From: Melioribacteraceae bacterium
Lineage (GTDB): Bacteria; Bacteroidota; Ignavibacteria; Ignavibacteriales; Melioribacteraceae
Reading direction: 5' to 3'
NCBI GenBank assembly: GCA_015493615.1
Contig: WGCV01000054.1
Coordinates: 1 to 44,207 of the forward strand
DNA length: 44,207 nucleotides
Translations under genes and position numbers: made by a program
Notes under the pieces: generated by a model
Seen by the model: only the letters and a program-made list of their open reading frames with translations
The model's database searches: none
Told to the model about the DNA's origin: nothing
Shown here: piece by piece, positions 8,681 to 15,737 of the stretch
Position numbering within the stretch: position 1 is the stretch's first letter
How the letters are laid out: each line of letters opens with the position of its first letter

Positions 8681-9223
8681 AGTAAAGAGTAATGAGTAAT
8701 GAGTAATCCGCCAAGGCGGAGTGATGCGTGATGAGAAAAGCGTAATGAGTTAAGATGAAAGATTTCCTTTTGTTTGATAAATGGAACCCGCCTGAGGCGG
8801 ATGGATGAGCGGATAAAATAAAGTTTTAATATTTTATAAATGTTCCCACTTAAGAAAGGTGATTATCCTCAAATTCAATAATTTATAAACCGCTGAAGCG
8901 GTTACTGATTCCTCTAAGTTATTGCTAACCCACGACTTAATTTGTGGGTTAATACAATGCTTATTGTACATTGCAACCGTTTCAACGGTTTTTAGACCTT
9001 TCTTTAGTGAACTCGTAAATGAAAAGTACAAAAAGAAAAAATATTAATCGCAGTTGCATGAAGTTGTATGTTTGGAATGAAGCAATTAAAATGAATAATT
9101 TTGTTTGTGCCGAGCTTAGAGGTATTTTCCAGAATCTCTTATAATATTAAAGAATAGATTTTACTTCATCAACTCATTACTCCGCCCTGGCGGATTACTC
9201 ATAACTGATCACTCATAACTAGC
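8681..9223. repeat. Cassette A: opposed low-complexity arms around a repeat, no gene
   Basis: The left arm (8681-8752) is built from agtaatgagtaatgag-type units interrupted by a TCCGCC-AA-GGCGGA palindrome. The right arm (9171-9223) is the opposite orientation (actcattac, then TCCGCC-CT-GGCGGA, then ttactcataact and atcactcataact), so the arms can pair. The 418 bases between hold repeat family 1 copy 2 and no credible gene. Cassette B has the same arms around a four-helix-bundle gene, suggesting A is a related cassette that lost or never had one. It lies between the WbpB- and WbpD-like genes, with the right arm ending about 10 bases before the WbpD ribosome site. Confidence 0.6.
8843..9013. 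repeat. Repeat family 1, copy 2 (MITE-like)
   Basis: Second copy of the element at 2280-2460. The terminal inverted repeats are clearer here (cacttaagaaaggt on the left; acctttctttagtg on the right). The central hairpin taacccac..gtgggtta has an 11-base loop without the TCCGCC palindrome seen in copy 1. The open frame at 8834-9031 on the minus strand lies across it and is not a gene. Confidence 0.7.
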
Positions 9224-9244
9224 AACTAAAAAAAGAGGAATAGA

Positions 9245-9832
9245 ATGAAAAATAAAAATTACTATGTAAATGAACATGCCGTAGTTGACGACGGTGTTGA
9301 AATCGGAGAAGGAACAAAGATTTGGCACTTCTCGCATGTTCAGTCCGGAGCAAAAATCGGGAAGAAGTGTGTGCTCGGGCAGAATGTGAATGTGGGCAAT
9401 AATGTTACTATCGGGAATTTTGTCAAGATTCAAAATAATGTTTCCGTTTACGAGGGAGTAACTCTTGAAGATTATGTTTTCTGCGGTCCTTCTATGGTAT
9501 TTACAAATATCTTAAATCCCCGCAGTAAATACCCGCAAGTCGGTTCCGAATATTACATCAAAACTTTGGTTAAAGAAGGCGCATCGCTCGGCGCAAACTG
9601 CACAATTGTTTGCGGACACACAATCGGGAGATTTGCAATGGTGGGAGCCGGAGCCGTTGTTACAAAGGATGTTCCCGATTACGCTCTCGTGGTTGGCAAT
9701 CCTGCCAAGATTATCGGCTGGTACTCGGAAGCGGGAGAGAAAATGGAATTCGACGATAACGGAGTTTTTGTTTCACCGAGAACGGGAATTACTTACAGAT
9801 TAGTTAAGGGAATAGTTATTGAGGAAAAGTGA
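9245..9832 (+). CDS. wbpD: WbpD/WlbB-type UDP-amino-sugar N-acetyltransferase
   Basis: A 195-residue left-handed beta-helix acetyltransferase with continuous hexapeptide repeats from about residue 14 to 155 (VEIGEG, AKIGKK, VTIGNF and so on). WbpD/WlbB transfers acetyl from acetyl-CoA to the C3 amine of UDP-2-acetamido-3-amino-glucuronate, the third step after the 3-dehydrogenase and aminotransferase. The C-terminal '[16 protein letters not shown]' tail is typical of WlbB proteins. An agagga site at 9234-9239 supports the start. Transcription would proceed to the WbpE-like gene through cassette B. Confidence 0.87.
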   Translation: MKNKNYYVNEHAVVDDGVEIGEGTKIWHFSHVQSGAKIGKKCVLGQNVNVGNNVTIGNFVKIQNNVSVYEGVTLEDYVFCGPSMVFTNILNPRSKYPQVGSEYYIKTLVKEGASLGANCTIVCGHTIGRFAMVGAGAVVTKDVPDYALVVGNPAKIIGWYSEAGEKMEFDDNGVFVSPRTGITYRLVKGIVIEEK

Positions 9833-9920
9833 ATAATGCGTGATGCGTGATGAGTAAAGCGTAATGAGTAATCCGCCAGGGCGGAGTGATGAGTAGCGAT
9901 TAATTTTAATTAATGATTAA

Positions 9921-9926
9921 GAGGGG
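9921..9926 (+). promoter_or_regulatory. Ribosome binding site deciding the start at 9931
   Basis: GAGGGG lies just ahead of the ATG at 9931. It shows that the in-frame ATG at 9913, which has no ribosome site, is not the start. Confidence 0.6.
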
Positions 9927-9930
9927 GATT

Positions 9931-10281
9931 ATGAATAATCATAAAGATTTGGATGTTTGGAAAAGGTCAGTAGAATTTGTTATTAATATTTATGAGGCAA
10001 CTGAAATATTCCCTCAGAAAGAAATTTACGGGATAACAAATCAAATCAGACGAGCATCAGTTTCAATTCCTTCAAATATTGCTGAAGGAGCGGGAAGAAA
10101 GGGGAATGTTGAATTTAGTAGATTTTTATATTTTTCGTTAGGCAGTTTATCTGAAGTGGAAACACAGCTAATAATAAGTCAAAAATTAAAATATTTAAAG
10201 GAGGATGATTTTAAGAGATTAAGTACAGAATTAATAGAAATCAGAAGAATGCTTTTAGGACTGATTAAATCATTAAAATAA
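9931..10281 (+). CDS. Four-helix-bundle protein (S23/IVP family)
   Basis: A 116-residue small helical protein of the family first known from intervening sequences in 23S rRNA genes and related to the Avd accessory protein of diversity-generating retroelements. Family marks are DLDVWKRSVEFV near the N-terminus and QIRRASVSIPSNIAEGAGR in the second helix, then a basic FSRFLYFSLGSLSE segment. Members form pentameric basic rings that bind nucleic acid; the role of stand-alone members is unknown. The ATG at 9931 is chosen for its ribosome site. The gene sits inside the opposed low-complexity arms of cassette B, between two sugar-biosynthesis genes with which it has no functional link. No reverse transcriptase or template repeat was seen, so a retroelement role is unlikely. 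Confidence 0.88.
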   Translation: MNNHKDLDVWKRSVEFVINIYEATEIFPQKEIYGITNQIRRASVSIPSNIAEGAGRKGNVEFSRFLYFSLGSLSEVETQLIISQKLKYLKEDDFKRLSTELIEIRRMLLGLIKSLK

Positions 10282-10352
10282 TATTCTACTTGTTAATCTC
10301 ATAACTCATCACTCATTACTCATAACTCATTACTGATTATAAAGAGGAAAAA

Positions 10353-11519
10353 ATGAACGTAAAATTATTAGATTTGAAAAAACAATATCAATCGTTAAAA
10401 CCGGAACTGGACGAAGCAATTCTGAAGGTTGCGGAATCACAATATTTTATACTCGGACCGGAAGTTGCAAATCTTGAGAATAATATTGCGGAGTTTCTCG
10501 GAGCTAAAAAGGCGGTCGGAGTCTCGTCGGGAACGGATGCGTTACTCCTCGCGTTAATGGCAATCGATATTAAACCGGGCGATGAAGTAATTGTGCCTAC
10601 ATATTCGTTTTTTGCAACTGCCGGAGTTGTAGCGCGCTTGAATGCCACCCCCGTTTTTGTAGATATTGATCCCGTGAGCTTTAATATTGATCCGGAATTA
10701 ATTGAAGCTAAAATTACATCCCGGACGAAAGCGATTATTCCTGTTCATCTCTACGGGCAAAGCGCCGATATGGCTCCCATTATGGAAATCGCGGAAAAAT
10801 ATAATTTGAAGGTGATTGAAGATGGCGCACAGGCGATCAGCGTACAATATAAAGATGGACGAAGCGTTGGAACGATCGGGACAGTCGGCTGCTACTCCTT
10901 TTTCCCGAGTAAGAACCTCGGCGGATACGGCGATGGTGGAATGGTAGTAACGATGGACGAAGAGCTTGGCGAGAAGATGAGAATACTTCGGGTTCACGGC
11001 TCAGAGCCGAAGTATTATCACAGTATGATTGGCGGAAATTTCCGGCTGGATGCAATCCAATCGGCAGTGCTTAATGTTAAATTACCGCATCTTAATGAGT
11101 GGTCGGCAAAAAGAAGGGATAACGCGCAACTTTACACAAAATTGTTTATTGAAGCCGGAATAGCTGAAGAAGAGGGAAGAGTTAAATTCGATGAAAATAA
11201 TAAAGTCCTTTTGCCAAAGGCGGTTTACAAGGATTCCGGATTAACCAACTACCATATTTATAATCAATATGTAATTCGTGTGGAAAACCGTGATGAGCTG
11301 AGGGAATTCTTGAAAGAGAATGGAATAGCGTCGGAGATTTACTATCCGGTTCCGTTTCATAAGCAGGAATGTTTTAAGGATTTGCCTAGTTCCAAAGATA
11401 AATATCCCAATGCTGATTTTGCTGCGGATCATTCTCTGGCTCTACCGATCTTCCCCGAACTCGAGCGTGAAGAGATTGAATATGTTGCCGGAAAAATCAC
11501 GGAGTTTCTTAAATCGTAA
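10353..11519 (+). CDS. wbpE: WbpE/WlbC-type PLP aminotransferase (DegT/DnrJ/EryC1)
   Basis: A 388-residue aminotransferase of the DegT/DnrJ/EryC1 family. The PLP-binding lysine is Lys187 in SFFPSKNLGGYGDGG (182-196), and VSSGTDAL (57-64) is the phosphate-binding loop. With WbpB and WbpD nearby, it should put an amino group on C3 of the UDP-3-keto-uronate using glutamate. An aagagga site at 10342-10348 supports the start. It is the last gene before a 1.6-kb repeat-rich gap, so a transcript may end there, though no clear terminator hairpin with a T-run was seen. A paralogue is at 40540-41658. Confidence 0.9.
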   Translation: MNVKLLDLKKQYQSLKPELDEAILKVAESQYFILGPEVANLENNIAEFLGAKKAVGVSSGTDALLLALMAIDIKPGDEVIVPTYSFFATAGVVARLNATPVFVDIDPVSFNIDPELIEAKITSRTKAIIPVHLYGQSADMAPIMEIAEKYNLKVIEDGAQAISVQYKDGRSVGTIGTVGCYSFFPSKNLGGYGDGGMVVTMDEELGEKMRILRVHGSEPKYYHSMIGGNFRLDAIQSAVLNVKLPHLNEWSAKRRDNAQLYTKLFIEAGIAEEEGRVKFDENNKVLLPKAVYKDSGLTNYHIYNQYVIRVENRDELREFLKENGIASEIYYPVPFHKQECFKDLPSSKDKYPNADFAADHSLALPIFPELEREEIEYVAGKITEFLKS

Positions 11520-11530
11520 TATCTGGTCTT

Positions 11531-11729
11531 TTAGTCCTTGCTCCGTAGGAGCAAAATCTGTGTAACAAGCAAACCCCATAGATTATAAGCTCCGTAGGAG
11601 CGATACAAAGCAGATAAAGTGTTGTATAGCGCATGCAATCCAAAGTGTGCCGCACCTACGGAGCTAAAAGATAATTGTGCAGATACTTTTTACAAAGGTA
11701 ACACTCCTACGGAGTTGTCCCCATTTTCG
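11531..11729. repeat. Repeat family 3, copy A (four CTCCGTAGGAG arms)
   Basis: About 200 bases recurring almost identically at 12011-12204. It carries four related arms: two in the form gctccgtaggagc and two in the inverted form cctacggag. The left pair can fold on the right pair, or each on itself, giving a cloverleaf-like structure. The spacer includes a constant 'gcaaaatctgtgtaacaagc' stretch. No coding sequence. It begins 12 bases after the WbpE-like stop codon, so it could also act as a 3' transcript end. Confidence 0.7.
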
Positions 11730-11739
11730 ACCAACACAA

Positions 11740-11937
11740 TCAACTTATGAAAACAATTAGTTTCATTAACCCACTGATTCATCAGTGGGTAAAAGGAAAA
11801 ACATAATTGTCGTAACCGGTTCACCGGTTTATGTGCCTAAGAGTTAAGGAAACCGGCAAACCGGTTGAGCTTCATTTCTTTTATGTACTTGAACCATTGC
11901 TGAAGCAATGAGATATTTATAAAAACTTTTAAGTTGA
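11740..11937. repeat. Repeat family 2, copy 2 (MITE-like)
   Basis: Second 198-base copy of the element at 6984-7181, sandwiched between the two family 3 copies. Terminal repeats TCAACTTA (11740-11747) and TTAAGTTGA (11929-11937). The internal hairpins are conserved (CCCACTGAT..ATCAGTGGG; AACCGGT..ACCGGTT; ATTGCTGAAGCAAT), while the single-stranded parts have drifted, which suggests constraint on structure. Confidence 0.75.
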
Positions 11938-12010
11938 GAACATTGTTTTCGACAGGATAGGATATGATTCTGTTTACACAGGTTTCTGATAATAATAAAG
12001 ACAATACGAT

Positions 12011-12204
12011 ATAGTCTTTGCTCCGTAGGAGCAAAATCTGTGTAACAAGCAAACCCCACTGATTATAAGCTCCGTAGGAGCGATACAAAACAGATAATAT
12101 GAATAGCACTTGCAACCAAAAGTGCCGCACCTACGGAGTTAAAAGATGATTGTGCAGATACTTTTTACAAAGGTAACACTCCTACGGAGTTGTCCCCATT
12201 TTCA
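12011..12204. repeat. Repeat family 3, copy B
   Basis: Direct repeat of 11531-11729 in the same orientation, with the CTCCGTAGGAG arms unchanged and only scattered differences between them. Together with family 2 copy 2 between them, this is a composite repeat island of about 670 bases. Confidence 0.7.
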
Positions 12205-12942
12205 ACAGTAGGGGGGATGATTCGGTTTACAAACAGTGCTTTGATGAAATATAAGCCCAAAATTGTCATAAGAAAAAATTTTTTGCTCTAAAAATTTGAA
12301 TAGCAATATATTTTTTGTAGCGTAGATTGCTTGCAATCTGCGAAAAACAAGCATAACGCTAAATTATTTCAGCCACAGTCCTCCGTGGCGGACTGTGCTG
12401 CAAATAGAACGAGTAAGAATTTCTTATGTGTTTTATTGTCAAAGTTAATTTTTTTATCGTTGGATAACTCATTGTGTTTTAATAACTAATCCTAATTTTT
12501 ATCTAATGGTGGTTATTAGAGATTTTCAGCCTAATGATAATTTTGGGATAATTTAGCTGTTGCATATAGTGAGATAAATAATGACAATATTTACTAATCA
12601 GCACGAGAAGTTCCATAATCTTGTAATTTTATTTCTAAAAATTCAATAAATGCCTCAGCCATCTAAAATTTGCACTAATACTGATTTTATTAATGAAAAT
12701 TAATCTTTTAATGCGAATGTGATATACTTCACACGGTAAAAACAAATGGTGAATTTTAGTTATAATTTGTTTTGCGGTTAGAACTTTTTTCATATATTTG
12801 AATCTTAAAATTGCGAGGGAAGGAAAAAAGCAATTATTGAAATACTGAGGCGATAAGTTAGGTTAGAAATTGTTTTTCTGCTTTTGTCCAAAGTAAAATT
12901 CAACTCCCGGACTCCTTCCAAGGATTCACAGAAAATGTGACT
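12205..12942. other. Non-coding AT-rich stretch with two hairpins
   Basis: No credible gene. Two clear hairpins: AGATTGC-TT-GCAATCT near 12327-12342, and CACAGTCC..GGACTGTG (12374-12397), whose loop contains a half TCCGCC/GGCGGA motif. The rest is AT-rich and featureless to my reading. Neither hairpin is followed by a clean T-run, so I do not call them terminators. Confidence 0.5.
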
Positions 12943-12986
12943 CACGTGGCGAAGCTGTAACATTTCAAGTAAAAAGTATAAAGTTA
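12943..12986. repeat. Leader plus AGTAAAAAGTATAAAGT low-complexity run
   Basis: The stretch gaagctgtaacatttcaag followed by taaaaagtataaagtta is matched closely at 15258-15292, ahead of a four-helix-bundle gene (cassette C). Here it is not followed by such a gene or by a clear opposed arm, but by repeat family 4 copy 2. It may be a solitary or decayed left arm. Confidence 0.5.
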
Positions 12987-13005
12987 AATTTTGCGGTTAT
13001 TTTAT

Positions 13006-13095
13006 AGAAGGTTTTGTATTATCCAATATTATGTCATTCTGAACCCAACTTGGCGGACTCAATATGACAATTTTAGGTTTACAAAGGTTTCTATA
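13006..13095. repeat. Repeat family 4, copy 2
   Basis: A 90-base element with inverted ends (left gaaggttttgtattatccaa then tgtcattctga; right the complement, atatgacaattttaggttta then caaaggtttct). It is shorter in the middle than copy 1 (7529-7677) and contains half of a GGCGGA palindrome. It ends about 60 bases before the coiled-coil gene, where a promoter would be expected. Confidence 0.65.
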
Positions 13096-13157
13096 ATAAT
13101 TAAAGAGTTCCGAAATAAATTGCTGAATGAATTTAAGAATTAGATTTAAGGAAAGTA

Positions 13158-14216
13158 ATGGGCGATCAAGAATTTACTCCGAAAAAATTATCTATGACTA
13201 ATACAAAAAAAGAACTTCTCGAGTCCTATGAAAAAGTTGTTAAACTTCTTGCGGAAAAAGCGAAAGCTAAATTGAATCCTCAAAAAATAGTTGAGGAAAA
13301 GCAGAAAAAAGAAGCGGTAAAGAAGGTGGAAGAATTTACCGCAGATAAAATCAATGCAGGTATCTCAGGGTTGAGTGAAGAAATTACTAAATTACTTGAC
13401 GATCTGAAATTCAAACTTCGTAATGAAATTAAACGATATGAAGATATCCAAAAAGCAATTTCGGTTAAAGACGCCGAATTGAAAGAAATTTTTGAAATTG
13501 AGAAATCTGCGTATTCGCTTGCGGCGTTAATTGAAGCGCAAAATACACGGAAGGAAGATTTTGAGTTGGAATTTGCCGAAATGAAGAAAAAACTTTCGAG
13601 TGAAATTGAGGATACAAAAAAAGAGTGGGAAAAAGAGAAATCTGAACATCAAAAAATCGTTGCCGAGTTAAAAGCCGAAGAGGATAAAAAAAGGAAGCGT
13701 GAAAAAGAAGAATATGAATACAATTTTAATAGAGAAAAAATACTTGCCAAAAACAAATTTGAAGACGAACTAAAGATACGTGAAAAAGAAACTTTGGAAA
13801 AATTGAATCAAAAAGAAATTGAGCTGAATGAGAGAGAAAAAACGATTTCGGAAAAAGAAAACGAATATAGAGAACTTAAATCCAAAGTTGATAATTTTGA
13901 TAAAGAAATTAAACTTGCAGTAGATGCGGCTGTAAAAGAGGCGGTTGAAAAAATTGAAATTGAGTATAAGAATAAAGAAGAATTACTTAAAAAAGAATCT
14001 GAAGGAAGAGAGAATGTTCTTACAACTAAAATTGCAAGTCTCGAAAAATTAGTGCAGGAACAAGAAAAGAAAGTCGTTGAGTTATCCGGCAAACTTGATA
14101 AAGCTTATCAAAAAGTTCAAGACGTAGCATTAAAAGCCATTGACGGAGCTGCAAATATGAAATCTTTCAATGAACTGCAGAAAATATTATCGAGTAGTAC
14201 GAAAAAAGAAGATTAA
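13158..14216 (+). CDS. Long coiled-coil protein of unknown function
   Basis: A 352-residue, strongly charged protein. Residues 1-80 are mixed, and roughly 85-330 are almost unbroken heptad-type sequence rich in Glu and Lys (EKEKSEHQKIVAELKAEEDK, then REKETLEKLNQKEIELNER). No signal peptide, membrane segment or catalytic motif is visible, so it is probably a cytoplasmic rod. I do not recognise a named family. The ATG has an aagga site just ahead. It stands between a repeat island and the AbiEii-like pair, with no evident link to polysaccharide synthesis, and may belong with the accessory genes. A structural or scaffold role is only a guess. Confidence 0.75.
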   Translation: MGDQEFTPKKLSMTNTKKELLESYEKVVKLLAEKAKAKLNPQKIVEEKQKKEAVKKVEEFTADKINAGISGLSEEITKLLDDLKFKLRNEIKRYEDIQKAISVKDAELKEIFEIEKSAYSLAALIEAQNTRKEDFELEFAEMKKKLSSEIEDTKKEWEKEKSEHQKIVAELKAEEDKKRKREKEEYEYNFNREKILAKNKFEDELKIREKETLEKLNQKEIELNEREKTISEKENEYRELKSKVDNFDKEIKLAVDAAVKEAVEKIEIEYKNKEELLKKESEGRENVLTTKIASLEKLVQEQEKKVVELSGKLDKAYQKVQDVALKAIDGAANMKSFNELQKILSSSTKKED

Positions 14217-14301
14217 AGATTTTACCGGAATTTCATTTTCGTACTAACAACATGATACTGTAATTAATAATTGAATATTTGAGAAAAATAAAATTATTTT
14301 G

Positions 14302-14562
14302 ATGAAACGGTTGCCTGATAAATTTAAAAAATATTTTTGGGATTGTGATTTTAGCGAATTAAATATCATTAATCATAAAGATTATATTTTAAACAGACTA
14401 CTTGCATATGGAGATTTATCGGTGATTAATTTTATATTTACAACATTCTCTCTAAGTGATATTTCAGTTTTCTTAAATATTAAAGGACAAAAATCTTTGA
14501 GCAGGACAAACTATTTGTTTTGGCAAAAACTGGTTAAATATGAAAAACTCTGGAAAAAATGA
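14302..14562 (+). CDS. Small putative antitoxin-like partner (DUF6922-like) of AbiEii-type protein
   Basis: An 86-residue helical protein beginning MKRLPDKFKKYFWDCDF. Proteins with this 'FWD.DF..L....ikdyIl.RlL.yGd...i..' pattern sit directly upstream of AbiEii-type nucleotidyltransferases in many Bacteroidota and are annotated as DUF6922. Its 3' end overlaps the AbiEii-like start by 23 bases, so the two are translationally coupled. It is likely the antitoxin-side partner, by position only. An in-frame TTG lies one codon earlier; the ATG is chosen. Confidence 0.7.
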   Translation: MKRLPDKFKKYFWDCDFSELNIINHKDYILNRLLAYGDLSVINFIFTTFSLSDISVFLNIKGQKSLSRTNYLFWQKLVKYEKLWKK

Positions 14563-15193
14563 TTTAATTTACACGGTTTTGGATGATGACAGAAGGGAAA
14601 TTCTTGATAAATTATCCGTTTTTAAAAATCATTTTTATCTTGCCGGAGGGACCGGGCTTGCTCTTCAATTAGGACACAGAAAATCAGTCGATTTTGATTT
14701 TTTTACTTCGCAAGAATTTGAGAATGACAAACTTATAAACTTTGTTAAAACAACTTTTTACGGAACAAAAATTTCCGTTATTCAAAATGAGCTTAATACG
14801 CTGACTTTTTTATTAAATGAATCTATTAAATTATCATTGTTTAAACTTCAGTATTCTAACGTTTTACCTTTGCTTCAAACTGAATTTTTTAATTTAGCTC
14901 AAATTCTTGAAATCGGCGTAATGAAATTGTTAGCTCTTTTCAGAGCTACTTATAAAGATTATGTGGATATTTATTTTATTCTTCAAAAATACGACTTAGC
15001 CGAATTGATAAACTTAGCAAAGAAAAAACATCATGAACTGGATATAGGAATCTACTTGCGGGCTTTGCTTGCGTATGACGATGTTGACGATTTCCCAATA
15101 TCGTTTATGCAGAATTTTGAAATAAACAGAAAAGCGGTTTTCGGTTTTATTGAAAAAAAAACAATTGAGTATTTGGAAAATTCCTTAGAATGA
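14540..15193 (+). CDS. AbiEii-type nucleotidyltransferase (type IV toxin-like)
   Basis: A 217-residue protein with the AbiEii fold: the GGTGLALQLGHRKSVDFDFF block at 36-55 holds the Gly-rich loop and the two metal-binding aspartates (Asp51, Asp53). A later 'TYKDYVDIYFIL' block is also typical. AbiEii toxins transfer nucleotides, in characterised relatives onto tRNA ends, and act in phage defence or plasmid stability. The upstream 86-residue gene overlaps it. The cluster context (repeats, four-helix-bundle cassette) fits an acquired accessory island between sugar-synthesis genes. Confidence 0.85.
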   Translation: MKNSGKNDLIYTVLDDDRREILDKLSVFKNHFYLAGGTGLALQLGHRKSVDFDFFTSQEFENDKLINFVKTTFYGTKISVIQNELNTLTFLLNESIKLSLFKLQYSNVLPLLQTEFFNLAQILEIGVMKLLALFRATYKDYVDIYFILQKYDLAELINLAKKKHHELDIGIYLRALLAYDDVDDFPISFMQNFEINRKAVFGFIEKKTIEYLENSLE

Positions 15194-15271
15194 ATGTTAC
15201 AGATATTAATTCTTGAAGGCTTTGCACAACATAGCAATATGTCGTTATGAATGGAGCGAAGTTGTAACATT

Positions 15272-15727
15272 TTAAGTAAAAAGTATAAAGTAAAAAGTCA
15301 AAAGTGAATGAATAGGGCGGGTGGTATAATTGAATGATTTAAGTAAAAGGTTATTCGATTTTATTATTAAGACTATTAACTTTTTGAAAACATTACCAAA
15401 GTCATCAATAGATAATGTTATTATTTCTCAACTGACAAAAAGTAGCGCCTCCACGGAAGCCAACTATGAGGAAGCTCAAGCGGGATCTTCCAGAAGAGAT
15501 TTTAATAATAAAGTTTCAATTGCATTAAAAGAAATGCGTGAAACAAATTACTGGCTAAGAATAATAAAACATTCCAAAATTTCTAATAAAATTCAAGAAC
15601 TGGACTTTTTGATAAACGAATCAAATGAATTAAAAAACATACTTGGAAGCATCGTATCAAAAACAAGGAAAAATCAAGATAAGAAATTATCCTAACTTTT
15701 TACTTCATACTTTTTCCTTTTTACTTA
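15272..15727. repeat. Cassette C: opposed low-complexity arms enclosing a four-helix-bundle gene
   Basis: The left arm (15272-15309) reads aagtaaaaagtataaagtaa and continues in that style. The right arm (15696-15727) starts right after the gene's stop codon and has the opposite orientation (ctttttacttcatacttttt, then cctttttactt). The only gene between them is the second four-helix-bundle protein. The WbpA-like ribosome site follows immediately. The unit sequence differs from cassettes A and B (agtaaaa instead of taatgag), but the layout is the same. Confidence 0.65.
15330..15695 (+). CDS. Four-helix-bundle protein (S23/IVP family), second copy
   Basis: A 121-residue member of the same family as the protein at 9931 but of a different subgroup, with QLTKSSASTEANYEEAQAG in the middle and SIALKEMRETNYWLRII in the third helix. 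It starts with TTG at 15330, directly after an in-frame stop and preceded by a G-rich stretch at 15315-15324; no in-frame ATG offers a good alternative. It sits inside the opposed arms of cassette C, between the AbiEii-like toxin and the WbpA-like dehydrogenase. The function of stand-alone members is unknown. Confidence 0.83.
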   Translation: MNDLSKRLFDFIIKTINFLKTLPKSSIDNVIISQLTKSSASTEANYEEAQAGSSRRDFNNKVSIALKEMRETNYWLRIIKHSKISNKIQELDFLINESNELKNILGSIVSKTRKNQDKKLS

Positions 15728-15737
15728 CGGAGTATTT

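Larger units (their letters stand above)
9833..10337. repeat. Cassette B: opposed low-complexity arms enclosing a four-helix-bundle gene
   Basis: The left arm (9833-9900) begins right after the WbpD-like stop codon and consists of gtgatgcgtgatgagtaaag-like units around a TCCGCC-AG-GGCGGA palindrome (9872-9885). The right arm (10297-10337) is the opposite strand of the same theme (ctcataactcatcactcatt, then actcataactcattac). Between them is one gene, the 116-residue four-helix-bundle protein. The right arm stops a few bases before the ribosome site of the WbpE-like gene. The unit thus occupies exactly the gap between two genes of one pathway. Confidence 0.65.

Noticed and set aside
11837-12130. 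Open frame of 97 codons on the minus strand
   Set aside because: It spans parts of two different repeat elements and resembles no protein.
11531-12204. Repeated CTCCGTAGGAG units as a possible CRISPR array
   Set aside because: Units are short palindromes with irregular spacing, the spacers are themselves repeated, and no cas gene is present.
12327-12397. Rho-independent terminators at two hairpins
   Set aside because: Neither stem is followed by a run of T on either strand close enough to the stem.
9931-15695. Four-helix-bundle genes as Avd parts of a diversity-generating retroelement
   Set aside because: No reverse transcriptase, template repeat or variable-repeat target gene was found in the window.
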